The position numbers were made by a program, and so were the translations under genes. Positions 1 to 12,234 of a stretch of 64,000 bases of DNA are shown here, piece by piece. The stretch is taken from the NCBI GenBank assembly GCA_963573315.1, contig OY752141.1, positions 3,162,001-3,226,000 of the forward strand, written 5' to 3'. The notes beneath the pieces were generated by a model, which made no database searches, was not told the origin of the DNA, and was given only the letters and a program-made list of their open reading frames with translations. The stretch is from Entomortierella parvispora. Taxonomy: Eukaryota > Mortierellomycota > Mortierellomycetes > Mortierellales > Mortierellaceae. Each line of letters opens with the position of its first letter. The stretch's first letter is position 1.

Positions 1-1409
1 GGATGGCAGACATGTCCATTTTCTGAGCAGTGAATGAATTGATCTGATTGAACGATTGAATGGAGAATGGAGAGGAATGGGGAGAGTAGAGATGAGACCT
101 GTGGACAAGTCGAGTCGAGTCGAGACCAAAGATGTCACAAGACTGGACGTGAGAGGGGTGATCAAAGAAAGAGACAGAGATGTGTGTTCGAGGAGACGAG
201 TGCGAGTGCAAGAAGCAAAGCTGGATGGGAAGAGATAAGTGGGGGCGAAGGGGCCGTTAGTATATATATTTTTTCTGTTCTTTTTTTGTTGTCTGCTGCA
301 GCCTGCATGCCTGCTGGTAATGTTTGTTATTAGAAAACGATAAAAACGATAAAAAAAAATCCTCGGTGCCCAGCAGTCAGGTAGCCAGTCAGGGTCTGCC
401 TGGTCACACCGCTCTCTTCCTTCCAGTCTGGAATAAAAAAAAAAGTACCTCCACCCACCAGTACCATCATCATCTCAATCACCGTCATCAACAATCGTCG
501 TCATCAATCTTCGGTACTTCGCGCCATGTATGACAAGAAAGCCCAAAAAAAGATTAATAAATCAAGAAAAGAAGGGTCAAGGCGAAATGGCAGAAAAGAA
601 ACCGACCTCTCTTTCCCCCGGTTCCCTTTTGAGAATCATGGAACAGTCCTGGTTGGCTGAAAAACAAAAGTCCGCCCACCTGTCCTCCCTTTCCCTTCAT
701 TCTTTTGGGGTGGCGGAGGGTCGGTGCACAGCGTGATATGACATAAAGAAGTTTTCTCTGTCATCTTTTTTCCAGAGAAATGAAAAAGATCGCCCGGGCT
801 GCTACCCACTGTCTGGATGTCCATTGTTCTTCATCTTTCGCCGAGGTCCATTGTCCGGAATGCGTTGGGCGTAGAGTTGTGTCCAGATGAGGCTCCAGTT
901 GAACAGAAACAGAAACACCCGATTCATACAACACACACCCACCTGGACCGTGTGCAATGGGCGCTGGAGACGGAAGGCGGATGGGCAAACACAGAGTGTG
1001 AGCACTAGCGTGGCGTGTGGACAATGAAAGAGCGTCGATTGGGGATGAGGACAAACGTGGGTGGAAAGAAGGTGGATGGACAAAAGAAGTTTGAACAGAA
1101 CGCATTCAGTGTCTTTGATGTCTTTGATCCAGTGCGGGGCACCGTCTCTCGTGAGACGGATAAAGATTTTTGACCTTGTCTCTGAATTTTTTCTGTGATG
1201 TTTCTGATTTTCGCGGAATGCAAAAAGGGAAGACCTTCCTGGCTCTCACTTCACTATTCTCTTTGCGCAAAGGCGAAACAATACGAAGAGAAGATCCCTA
1301 TCTCATCCAATGCCACAATTGCAGCAAAAAAACTACTTGTCAATGAACCCCACTTTATAAATGAATGAATGAATGAATGGATGGATGGATTGGTTATCTA
1401 CGTGTCACT
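1..1409. other. Left-edge non-coding region, 3' side of the ABC gene
   Basis: I see no convincing gene here. The open frames are short, overlap on both strands and have no family motifs. A short tetranucleotide microsatellite (GAAT then GGAT units) lies at 1361-1390, just beyond the stop of the ABC transporter. The stretch around 440-520 is rich in CAT/CAC trinucleotides, as leaders in this window often are, and could belong to a gene beyond the left edge. Confidence 0.5.
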
Positions 1410-4400
1410 TTACGCCTTGAGTTCCCCTGCTTGCTCCGCCAGCTTATAGAACAATGATTCGTTTCTCTTCAACAGCTCCGAAGGTGCCTCATACTCTTCG
1501 ACGCAGCCCTTCTCCAAGACCAAGATCTTGTCCGAATCCATCACCGTCTTGATTCGATGTGCAATCGTCAAAATCGTCCTGTCTTTGAACTCCTTTCGAA
1601 TGGTTCTTTGGATCAACTCGTCCGTCTCCATGTCTACTGCTGCTGTCGCCTCGTCCAAAATCAAGATCTTTGTTTTTCTCAATAGTGCACGCGCCAAGCA
1701 GATCAACGACCGTTGACCCACTGAGAAGTTCTCGCCGTTTTGGGCCACCTCAAAGGACAACCCGCCAGTCAGGGACATAACGTAATCTTTCAAATGGGCG
1801 CGCTCGAGGGCCGTCCAGAGTTCAGCATCCTCCCTGTCACCAAACGGATCCAAATTTTCACGGACTGTACCCGCGAACAATGTTGGGTCCTGAGGGATGA
1901 TCGACAAATGTTCGCGCAGGGTCTTCAATCCCAAAGTAGCAATATCGACACCGTCGATCTCAATTGATCCACCTTGATGAGTCTCAAACCCGGCCAGGTC
2001 AGACTCTTGTCGCGGGCAAAGTGATGATAATGACTGAGAACCGTCTGTAGCAGTGGCTCGAGCCCAATAACTGTCGGCCGCCTCAATCATCCGGAACAGG
2101 GCCAGAGTCAACGATGATTTGCCTGCGCCGGTGCGACCCACAATACCGACTTTCTCTGTTGGCTTGACCTCAAACGAGACATTCTTGATGACCAAGCCCA
2201 ACCCCTCTCGATATCGGCTCGAATAGTTCTTGAACTCCACTCTACCTTCCGAAGGCCAGTTCGCGGGCATGCGCACCGCCGTCTCCAATGGCGCCTCGGT
2301 TCTCAGCTCTGCGTACTCTTCAATTCTCTCCACACAGACCAGCTGGTTTTGGAGTTCACTGAAGGAGCGCACAAGCCAAGTAATATCCCCCGTGATATTC
2401 ATCGCATACGTCAGAGATAAACCGACAACTGAGGCGCTCAATCGCCCTTGGTCCAAGACAGCCAACAAAGCTGCGCCCAATACGATCAAGGCCCCTAGAA
2501 ACTCTAGGCGAACTTTGAGCCAACGATTGCCAATACCAAACGCTAACGTTGTTTCCGCCGAGAGATCGGCCTTGGCCCCGTTCATGAGAATGAAGCGGGG
2601 AGTTGCTCCCATGGCTCGGATGGTCGAGACTCCGGCAATAGTCTCGCTAAAATGTTGGTAGAGAGGAGACTTGGAGACAGACATGAAGCGCTTCAAGGCT
2701 TGGGATGACTTGATAAAGTAGGATTGGATGTACAAATAGGCGAGTACAAGAGGCGGCACGGCGACCAAGAACAACGGAGTGGAAGTTGAGATGACAACAA
2801 GAGTGCCTCCAATTGCTACCAGGCAGTAGACGACATCAATAAAGTTCCAGATGATGGACTCGTCCACACTCTCAACATCACTCGAGAAGCGATTGATAAT
2901 GCGACCCACACTAATTGAGAGGGATGAAGATAGATCATACGTTAGCTGTGCTGTTAAACCTATTTGACAAATTGGCAGTGGGGACAACAACTTACGGAGT
3001 AACATCAAAGAAGGACATGGGTTGACGCAAAAGATTGCTGAGCAGACGGTCATGAAGGTGACGCGCGGCTAGAATGGCGGCATGCACATTCGCTACATAG
3101 AACAAGGCCATGTTGAACGCCACGTAGGCAAGAGTGAATCCACCGTAGACGAGCAGGAACTCAGTAACGGTGTATTTTTCTTGACCTGCTGCATCCGACC
3201 AGAATCTCAGCCAGAAGCTGGTACCGACTTGAGCAACCTCAACCAGGATGTAGAGCACAACAACCCAAATCATGTTGCTCAGAGACGCGGCTCTGGCGTA
3301 TACCATAAACATGTGCCATCCAACTCCACCATCCACCATCTTTTCGGCGGCAATCAACTCGGCTTTAGGATTCTCCACTTCCTGCTCCTGTCCTGCAATT
3401 ACAGTACTTGAATCCGCATCAGAGGATGAGTCGTTGAAACTGGCTGTCTCGGATATAGTGCTCTCATGGACATGGTGTTTCTTGGGTGCCTTTCGTTGGT
3501 GTGCCGAAGAAAACTCGAGATTGAGCTGGTAGAACCCTTGGCGGTTGGCAAGGAGTTGGATGAAATGCCCTCTCTCGCTAATCTTGCCATCTTTCATGAC
3601 TATGATTGTATCCACTTGATCCAAGTGATGGATACCGTGAGTAACCAAGAGACGAGTCTTGTTTTTCAATAGGCCATTGGGTCCAATCAATTGCTGCCAG
3701 AGCTGCTGGTCAACATGGGCATCGACGGCACTCAAAGGATCATCCAGCAGGTAAATATCGGCATCGGCGTAGGCTGCACGCGCTAGTGCAACACGTTGCT
3801 TCTGACCTCCCGAAAGGTTGATGCCTCGCTCACCGATCTCAGTGGCATCACGCGCAGGTAGCATCTCCAGGTCTTGTCGAAGACAGCAAGAATCCAGCAC
3901 CTGCTCGTACCTTTCCTTATCCAGAGGTTTTCCAAACAGGATGTTGTCCTTGACACTGCAGTTCATGATCCAAGCCTGCTGGGAAACGTAGGCAACAGTG
4001 CCGTGGACTTGAACGGAACCATTGTACTTGTACATGTCACCAATAAGAGCCGATATCAAAGACGATTTCCCTTGGCCGATGCGTCCAACCACTGCACTCA
4101 GAGATCCCGTTTGGAGACTGAAGTCGATCCCGGTGAGGGTAGGCACGCCTGGAGTGACTGAGCTATCCGCATTTCCCAAAAGAGGCGTGTTCTCGTCTCT
4201 GTCAGAAGAGTCGTTCTCATCAGAGGAGGAGCGATCCTTCACCCACGAAAAAGTCGCATTCTTGACCACGACATTATTCCCTTCGTAGTGTGTAGGACCT
4301 AGAGGATGCTGTTTGATCGCCACATCTTCATTCTGGACCTGTAGCTCTTCCGACAGTAGGAACTTTTGAACACGACGGGTTGCGACCAAGATTGACGTGG

Positions 4401-6303
4401 TCGAGCTCAAGAGGGTGTCCATGGTCGAGATAGGACGGCTGAGAAGTCCAAACAGGGACAAACTGACAAAGATAACATGAGGTGTGATCACTCCAGCAGT
4501 GCCTCCAGGTCCACCAAAAGCCGCGAACATTCCAAAAGACAGAAGACTCATAAACATGGTAGTCGAAAAGATTAGAGTCATTCCGGCATAGACGACTCCA
4601 AATCGACGCAAAACTGCCATCTCGATCTGGCGATAGTCGGCAATCCTCGACTTGAAGGCATCCTCTGTTGATTGATGAAGGACAAATAGGAGATGCTGTA
4701 AGTATCTTAAACAACAAACGAATAGAGCCAGGCCTATTTCTTCGGGTCCAGGTACTTACCCCAGGCGTATAGTTTGATAGTCTTGATTGAGGTAAAGAGC
4801 TCGGTCACCAGTCGAATGCGAGAGTCCATGGCCGTGAGCTTGGTCTCCTTGATGTTCCCAAAGATGCCCGAGACCTTGCTCTGGATCGGCATCAACCCCA
4901 AGATCGTAAATAGACCGACCAATGAGCACCATCCCAGTTGATTATACAGCATCCACAGCGCTACAATCAACTCAACGGGTGCGGAGATCCACTGAGGCAA
5001 CATATTAAGGGCACCAACCCACTTTTCAGCATCGACCGACATATGGTTGGTAATCTCTCCTGTTGAGGACTTGATGCGGGCCTCGGGCGAGAGTCGAAGC
5101 GACTTCCTGTAGATCAGACCAATCAGCCCTGATCGAATCTCCATACCACGGTCGGCATTCAGTTGCATTAGCTGTGCACCCATCACAGAGCTGAACAGCG
5201 ACGTCAGGAACATGAGGAACGCCAACATGACACCTTTGGACAATGGCTGAGGAGTTTCCGAGGTTGATGACTGCATGAAGTCCATGATATAACCGAGAAG
5301 AACAGGCTGAAGGTACACCAGTGTAGTTGACACCACCCGACAGAGGATAATCGCAGCCCATCCTGTCCAACCATAAGTCAAAAAGATAACTTTTAGCAAA
5401 AGCCAAGGTCTCTTACTCTCCATCTTTTCCTTGGGAAGACGCTCAAACTTGTCTACTTGCTTTTCCCAAGTTGTCGCCAATCCTGGATATGCGTTGTCAG
5501 ACCGGATCCGTTCTGGCATCAAACTCTCTACATCTGTGAGTCGGAGTGGTCTCTTGTAGCCCAAGGCCATAATTGGCTGGATGTACTGGAAGGAGAGTCG
5601 AGAGATCAAGTTGGACCTGTCATAGACGGACGCGCTGGATCGCAGTTGAACCTGGGTACGCCCACGGGGCCAAGCCTCGACGGTGAGACCAAGGATGAGC
5701 GAGAGAATGTACAGCTGCAGGTATGAGCGCGAATGCTGGTGATTCTCCGAGTCGGACGTGGTATAATAGAGAGCAGCACAGCCGGCAGTAGCAGCAAGGT
5801 AATAGCCGAGAATCAGATCCGAGGACCGGATAGAGAAGAGGTGCTCGGAATGGTTCAACACGATGGCCAAGGTCTAAGTTGTTCGAGTAAGATATCATTA
5901 GAAACGATGAAGGATTTCATTGAAGTGTTATTTCTCTCCCACGAGGTGAACATACCCATGAGACCAGCATGGATCCAGTAGCAAGTTTGGAGGCGAGATC
6001 AAGATGTTCATCGGATGAAGCAATGAGACGGAGGACTAATGAAATGCATCCGAGGAGCATGAGGAAGAATGAGGGCCAGTATATAAGGCCAGTCCTGCCA
6101 AGGTTGTGGCGCTGTCCATTATGTTTGTAGTAGGAGAGCTGTTGGAGAAAAAGGACTGAGGCAGAGATGGCGGGGATGGTCAAGAGGAATCTGGTTGCAT
6201 GAAGCAAGAGAATGTGCAATGAGTAAGTATGAACTAATGGAGCTTCTTCATTGCTGACTATGAGAGGCCATTGAGGCTTGTCCCTTACAGGTTCTGGAAG
6301 CAT
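1410..6303 (-). CDS. Long-type ABCC (MRP/multidrug-resistance-associated) ABC transporter
   Basis: Four exons: 6303-5956, 5873-4760, 4664-2996 and 2910-1410, giving about 1543 residues. The order is an N-terminal membrane region (TMD0-like), TMD1, NBD1, TMD2 and NBD2, as in full-length MRP pumps that export conjugated organic anions from the cytosol or into the vacuole. NBD1 has Walker A GRIGQGKSS near residue 681, signature LSGGQ near 770 and Walker B ending LLDD, the degenerate MRP form. NBD2 has GRTGAGKSS near 1302, signature FSVGQ and LILDEATAAVD. About 34 extra residues follow the NBD2 Walker A helix, before GGSIEIDG. The start is uncertain: Met at 6303 gives the best match to the N-terminus of the second ABCC protein here, but the frame stays open to 6513. 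The substrate cannot be read from sequence. Confidence 0.93.
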
Positions 6304-6942
6304 GGATCGGCAATGCTCTGGATTCGAAAAGCGAAGAGAAAAAGTATCAGGATCAGGACCAAACTGGGCGAAGCACGTTACACGTTCATTGTTCAATTGG
6401 GAAATGATTGGGGAGGGGAGAGAGCAATCGGTCTGTCTGTACCCATGGATCCGATGCCGGGCAGAGTGCAAAAGCAATTGGGGAAAGGTCCCTGTTCGTC
6501 TGGTCGACGACAACGTTCATCAGTTGGGCAGGAGGTGAGAAGAAGGGAGAAAGGAGAGGGATGTTGAGAACAGAAAGGCCAGAAGTGTATTCATTTTAAG
6601 GAATTCCAGAGTCGCTCATCCGCAGTTTTTGTCTTTCCGGGGTTTGTCCTCGAACTCGCCCACAGGACACAAAGGAAGATTCAATTTCTCCGGCCTTGCT
6701 CTCGTCACGTCTCCCACCTGTCTGCATTTTGATTCTCAGCCCCTTCCCTCTTCTGTCGTTGGACAAACGCAACGGATTGTTTTTTCGCTGTCGCAGTGCC
6801 TGGGCTTATTTGTCGAGCCTTTGTGTTTGATGCATGGATGTGCTTCAGAACTAACTATTTCTCAAAGTTTGATTTGCTGTATTACGTAGTTTGTGCTATT
6901 TACAAGGGATGACATGACACCAAGGTGTAGGAAAGCATTCTT
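6304..6942. other. Upstream region of ABC gene and 3' flank of RING E3 gene
   Basis: About 640 bases hold the promoter/leader of the minus-strand ABC gene and the terminator side of the minus-strand E3 gene. The reading frame of the ABC first exon extends without a stop to 6513, so part of 6304-6513 may be translated. No other coding signal is seen. Confidence 0.5.
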
Positions 6943-9900
6943 TCAGTCCACTTTAAGGTCGCAGCCCGATAATTTTCCATCCTCATGGCTTCGTGTCCTC
7001 CGGGTAATGGTATGACCCTCATGCTGCTGCTGCTGCTGTTGAGGTTGATGATGTTGATCGAGTGAAGGTGGCCAAGAGTTGATTTCTAGGCTATTCCGCC
7101 GACTGGTCCCTCGGAGGAATGCGGTTGCTCCAGAGATATGCCGGAAAGAGGAGGTAGATGTCTTTGACGTCGCCGCTATTGTCGACGGTAGGGAAACAGT
7201 TGCCTGTGACTGAATCGCTTGGCTCATTGCCAAACTCTCTGCAATGGCACGTCTTAGGTCCTCATCATCCTCGTCCGAGAACTCACCGTCGGACGGATAG
7301 CGGTGAACAGAGGATGATGAGGACGAGGATGGTGGTGGGTATCCGGAATGACGCAAGGAATCTTCGTGGTTGCGGCCATGAAGTTGCGTCCGCTGTTGCA
7401 TGTTGCGATCAGCATCCTGATCATCCTCTTCCTCTGTTGGATCAACTACCTCCACGGTGATTCTTGGGAACCCCAAACGCGTGAGCCAAGGCTGTTGCTC
7501 GGAATTAAATGCAAACAGTTGGTGCCCTGTGCTGGACCTGTTGCTGTTGGAGCCGCTGTTGGAGGAATGATGTCCGCTCCCGGAGGTAAGATTACCCAAG
7601 TGCGTGGAATGGCTTCCATTGAATGAATGGTGAGAGGCAGAACTACTTGCAGATGCAGAGGGTGTTACAGAATGTGGGGACGGTGCTGAAGCAAACGATC
7701 CGCGTCGGCTTCCTCTCTGACTGCGATTGGTTCCACCATGCAGACCTTCATCCGTGGCAATCAACGAACCCGAGTGTTGGTCCTCTGACCTCAAAGGTCC
7801 TTCAGAGGCTAGAGAAGTGGATTGTTCATTGTTGTCCGATTCCGAGAGAAGAGATCGACGACAGGTTGGACAAGAGCTGTGATGTTCCAGCCATGATCGA
7901 ATGCAAAACAGATGGAAGATATGACCACATGGAAGGACCTTCGCTGAAGACATGCTGTCTCGACAAATAGCACAGTCGTCGCTATAATCCGCAAGCTCCT
8001 TTTCCGTCGCGGAGGGGTATCTGAATAAAGAAAAAGGTACGATTGGTCGATTAGTCTCTCTCTCCTTTTTTATGTTTCTTAGAGCACAACACGAAGAAAA
8101 AAAAGAGCTCATGGAATATCCCACATACAATGCTTGCATGTTTTTCAGCGCCTGGCGATAAGATTGATGACTCGAAAGTTTTTTGCGGAGGTTATTGAAC
8201 ACGCTTCTCATGTTCAAAAACAGAACCGCGTCAATTAACGTGAAAGAGATTCCATGTAGATACTATCATCCATACAATCAAATGATAGTTAGCACCCACA
8301 TTTGCAACGAAAAGTAAAACCTATGAACCAGAGCATGATGCCAGGCTCGTACCATAATGTGTAGATAGTGGCCAAGAGTAGTGACCAAAATCATAGTGTC
8401 CGTTGTAAACTCGGTGTAGTACTGAATCATCCTCCGTGATTCGCAGGGACCCTGTCGTGAGAGATCGCCAAGATGAATAACATATTTGACCAAGGTCTGA
8501 ACCGTATCGAGGAGTAGAGTGAAGCACTACAGAAAGTCACGACAAGAATTTCATCAGCATTGAAAAAGAGTCAGCGACCTTAAGGAGATTTGTATACAAG
8601 TGAGGGAGGTCTTACCTCAAAGGAGAGTAGCAGGAGCATTGATCGGAAGACGGAAATACAGAGTACGAACCAAACAATGTTGGAAACCAAGATCATGGAG
8701 AGCATTGTCAAGATCTTTACGTGGACTCTGATCGGAATATTCGGCGACACGGTTAGCTGTTGGGAAGACGGGAGATGCGGTGTCAGTAAGATATCTTGGA
8801 AAGAGTAACAAACAGAACAGCTCTAGAACCTACATATTCAAACCGATCTCTACACAACATGCTAAAGACGCGTAGGAATCCAAGGATCGTGAACCAGGCT
8901 GTCCAGATCAGAAGTTCCTCCCACCGTGGCTCCAGAATTGCGCCCACGAACACGACCTTGAAAAGCAGAAAGTTGAGCGCTCGGTCATACATGTGCTATG
9001 AAGACCAAGCAAGCGATCGAAAAACAATATGCAAGGAGGCAAGTTCGTTAGAGTTGAGGCCAATCAATCCCCGTCACTCCGTCGACTTGTCCGTCACACG
9101 ACGAGCCATCTGCTTTGGCTGTTGTGCAATCTGAAATGCTTGGATTTGTTTGTTCCTGATCCATTATCCATAAAGATCGTGATCCCATGGTGATGAGCCG
9201 TACTAGTCGTGTCTGCAGCTCCATGACCTTCCATGTTTTCTGAAGCAATGTTGCGCATTGTCCTTGATCCATTTTGACGGTCTGCTGTCCTCGAGTCTCT
9301 GTGATCATGCGCAGAAGCAAAGGCTGAGATTTTTACCTGTCGCTCAATTATCCTCAAGTCCCCAAAAAAAGTCCTCAGGAACAGTCGACCAGCTAAAAAT
9401 GCAAGGCAGAAGGCCATATTTGTAAAAATCTAAAGCAGAGCCAAAAAAAAAAGGTGATGATGGTGAGTTCCTTGGTGGGTGATGTTCTTTGTCTCGTGCC
9501 ATATTATGCTCCGGATCACAGAGTGATCCCTCTTCTTTCATACCAGGACACACAGTTTTTCGTTCTGAAGATACGACAGGATCACTTGCAACTGTAGCAG
9601 CACTGCAGGAGAGGGGGTCCTGAACTTGAGGTAACGCTCTGCCAGCATGGATTGGAACACAGAGGGTCGGAAGCCAAACCCCACCCCTGCGGCGCCACCC
9701 AGCAGTCGGCTGTGTTCGTAAGAGTCATCGTCGACGAGTCCTGGTCGAGCCTTTCCTTTGTTTGCAGACGGGGCTATTGCCATGATGACTTTGCTGGGAT
9801 CGCTGTCATGTGTTGGGCTGCTACTGAAACTGCTGCTTGTGCTGCTAGCTGATGTAAGGGGGATGGGGTCTTTCAAGTCAAGGTCGAATGCGGCCGAAAA

Positions 9901-10083
9901 GGGCGACTCTGCGCCAAAGGGCATTGCAACATCCTTGAGGAAGGGTTCGAGCGACTTGAGCAGACCGAGATTGAGAAAAGAGGATGGCGTGTGAAAAAGG
10001 GACTTGTGGGACGAGTAAGCGATGGCAACGAGAGTTGCCGTCAGTGAGAGGAGCGAGTACCGGTTCAGGTCGAGGAACCGCAT
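6943..10083 (-). CDS. gp78/AMFR-like multi-pass RING-H2 E3 ubiquitin ligase
   Basis: Seven exons: 10083-9544, 9429-9337, 8995-8834, 8756-8616, 8526-8353, 8262-8129 and 8020-6943, giving about 773 residues. The N-terminal half has several hydrophobic helices, with segments characteristic of the ER-membrane E3 gp78, such as FSMLCRDRFEY and VFNNLRKKL. A RING-H2 domain follows at about 431-469 (C-x2-C, CGHIFH, CPTC). The tail is Ser/His-rich and low complexity. An acidic ubiquitin-interacting motif (DEDLRRAIAESL) lies near 665-683. The expected job is ER-associated degradation, placing ubiquitin on retrotranslocated proteins. I could not see the CUE domain that animal gp78 has after the RING; the UIM may replace it. 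Met 10083 was chosen because it begins the first hydrophobic segment; an upstream Met in frame at 10257 adds only low-complexity sequence. Confidence 0.88.
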
Positions 10084-10569
10084 CCCGAGCGAGCGAACAA
10101 GAGAAAAGGCGAATGGGGGACAATGAGTATGAAGAGCAAGAAGGAAAGAAGGAAGGTGGGAAGATGGGGAAATGCAAAAAACTGGGATGGAGGTGTGAAG
10201 CACACCACTCCCAAACCAACCCCAAAATAAAGATATGAAGATGAATGAAACGCTCACTTTGCTTCTTCCTCCTTCGCGGTTGCGTCCTCGCAGGTTGAAA
10301 TGCCCGAAGCGGGAGATGAGCAGACGGACAGATGCACAGATGCAATCACCTTGGATGCAAACACAGCTTCCTCGTGTCTCCTCTCCACACTTCCGCGCGA
10401 ATTATGTCCTGTGAACACTCGCCAACAGCACGACGGCCAGCGGGACTTTTCTGTTCCCTTTCTTTTTGTTCTTGGCAACAGACCTTCATCTCGTGGGGTT
10501 TGCGTTTGCTCATCCTTTCCTTGCTTTGTGTTTTTGAGGGCAAAAAGGACGTGCTTGGGGCTACTTTGT
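10084..10569. other. Promoter/leader region of the gp78-like gene
   Basis: This stretch of 486 bases is upstream of the minus-strand E3 gene and downstream of the next minus-strand gene. On the sense strand it carries a CATTCAT motif near 10232-10242, which recurs upstream of many genes in the window. No coding feature is supported. Confidence 0.5.
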
Positions 10570-12234
10570 TTATTGCACCGGGTTCTCAATTCGCCACTCT
10601 TTACTCAAATGCTGGGGCTTTGTCTTGTCCAAGAATGCCTTTCGCCAGGATCGTACGAAAGCGGCAACATCCGTCCAACCGTCCACTGCTGGCATCAGTG
10701 GCTGCGCTTCCTGCCATGTTCTCAGCGTTTCCTCACTCTCGTCTTTATCGTCGTGGAATTGAGGTGAGGTGGCCATTACTTTTGCCACTACCAACTGCCC
10801 GTGCTCTTTGTAGTCTGCAGACTTGTAGAGGGCCTCCGCTGCTAAGGCCTCCTGCAGCATCTGACGCGATAGTACCGTTGCAACTCCAGGCGGAGGGAAT
10901 GGTACATCCACCATTGGTGCTAATGAATCATCTGACGGTATAGACACTGCCTTGTCTGAGGATCCAATCAAGCACTTTTTTTCGGGAGATGATTCTTTGG
11001 GCGTCGCCGCTAATCCACTCTCTTGCTTCTGCTTTTTCTTTGATACTTCCAGGTCGTCTGGCTTTCCAGACTCGCGTTTCTTCGTCATATGTCCTGCACT
11101 GTTATCATCGCCACACTCTGAATTGTGCAAGCTGTTCCACCAGTTCTCAACGGTTTTCTCCAACATCAGGATTCGTTCTATTGGAATCACGGCTTGCTTC
11201 TTGCTTTTGGTCTTTTTCTTTTTCCCGTCGCTTGAAGAGTGCTGTTCCTCAGACTCTGCTACATGACTTTCGTGCGCTCCCTCCTGCTTTTGGCCGTCCA
11301 AGGAACCTGTTTGCGAATTTTGATTTTCGTTCCACCTCCTGTTCCAGTCTGCAACAATGGCTCCGGCAGCCCTCTTGGCCGCGCCTGCCTCGTAATCCTT
11401 GACCCACCCAACACCCTCCAGAGGTACTTTGTAAAGACTTACAATCTTTTTCCTGACTATGGCTGCCTCACGATCCCAGTTCGCATTGCACTCGGGACAA
11501 GCGACCACAATATCGTGACTGGCATGACTCTTCATCTTGAGCGGGAACCACTTGCGGTATTGTTCTGGAACCACATGCAACATGGTCGCCCCAACCTCAC
11601 TTGTCTCCTGTCCGCAGATGACACATTTGTTTTCCCGCTCCTCGAGATAGTAAGGGTCGTTTACGCGCCCTTGTCCTGCGGGCGCAAAGTTCAAATGGAT
11701 CGAAGTTGGACCCACAGCGCGGGCTAAATTTCGAGACAGGTACCAGTCGGCACGCTTTTGAGAACATCGAAAGATAAGGTTGGAATCCGGAGGTGCATAG
11801 ACCGAGAAGTTGTCGTAGATCTTGGCGTTGCCTTTGCGGAAATGCTTAGGGACCTTGGGTGGTGGAATCTTGGTCTTTCCAGGAGCGGGTTGAGAATCAA
11901 GATCGATCTCAATGTCGGATTCTGGGTCGGACGCCAACGATATAAAATCGATCTCCTCTTGTCGAGGTTCTGGAGTCTCTGCCCTGACACCCTGGATGGT
12001 GGGAGTTGATTGCCGAGAACTCATGTTTGTTGACGGTGTGTCTCCAGCTCCAATTTTATGATGATGCACAAAGAACGGTGGTGTTTTTTGGTGGATCCTA
12101 CGGCGAAACACAGGGGATGGATTCCAAGGGCCTGGGGTTGCTTTTGTTTTTGCTGGTACTGTCGTTGCTGCTGCAGAATTCAAAGAGACTGCTGTCGTAA
12201 TGATTTGTTGGGCGATTCGTCTCAGTGTGAACAT
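10570..12234 (-). CDS. EXD2-type zinc-binding/HNH-like protein, putatively mitochondrial
   Basis: Single exon of 554 residues from Met 12234. The first ~25 residues (MFTLRRIAQQII...) are basic, Ser/Ala-rich and free of acidic residues, as in a mitochondrial presequence, which is why I preferred this start over in-frame Met codons farther upstream. The central region, roughly residues 140-270, resembles the C-terminal domain of animal EXD2: a YDNFSVYAPD-like start, ADWYLSRNLA, then CVICG, HVVPEQYRKWFP, SHASHDI and CPEC. These Cys/His pairs look like an HNH-type zinc site. The 3'-5' exonuclease domain that precedes this region in animal EXD2 is absent. The C-terminal half is charged and low complexity, with a Lys-rich block and a final short helical region. 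Function is unknown; nuclease activity is only a possibility. Confidence 0.75.
   Translation of the reverse strand: MFTLRRIAQQIITTAVSLNSAAATTVPAKTKATPGPWNPSPVFRRRIHQKTPPFFVHHHKIGAGDTPSTNMSSRQSTPTIQGVRAETPEPRQEEIDFISLASDPESDIEIDLDSQPAPGKTKIPPPKVPKHFRKGNAKIYDNFSVYAPPDSNLIFRCSQKRADWYLSRNLARAVGPTSIHLNFAPAGQGRVNDPYYLEERENKCVICGQETSEVGATMLHVVPEQYRKWFPLKMKSHASHDIVVACPECNANWDREAAIVRKKIVSLYKVPLEGVGWVKDYEAGAAKRAAGAIVADWNRRWNENQNSQTGSLDGQKQEGAHESHVAESEEQHSSSDGKKKKTKSKKQAVIPIERILMLEKTVENWWNSLHNSECGDDNSAGHMTKKRESGKPDDLEVSKKKQKQESGLAATPKESSPEKKCLIGSSDKAVSIPSDDSLAPMVDVPFPPPGVATVLSRQMLQEALAAEALYKSADYKEHGQLVVAKVMATSPQFHDDKDESEETLRTWQEAQPLMPAVDGWTDVAAFVRSWRKAFLDKTKPQHLSKEWRIENPVQ

Noticed and set aside
2230-2661. 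Plus-strand frame opposite the ABC gene
   Set aside because: Shadow of the conserved TMD2-NBD2 coding sequence on the minus strand.
6225-6289. Intron in the first ABC exon (GTAAGG donor near 6289, CAACCAG acceptor near 6195)
   Set aside because: The phases of donor and acceptor do not match, and the unspliced frame is open and aligns with the paralogue, so no intron was modelled.
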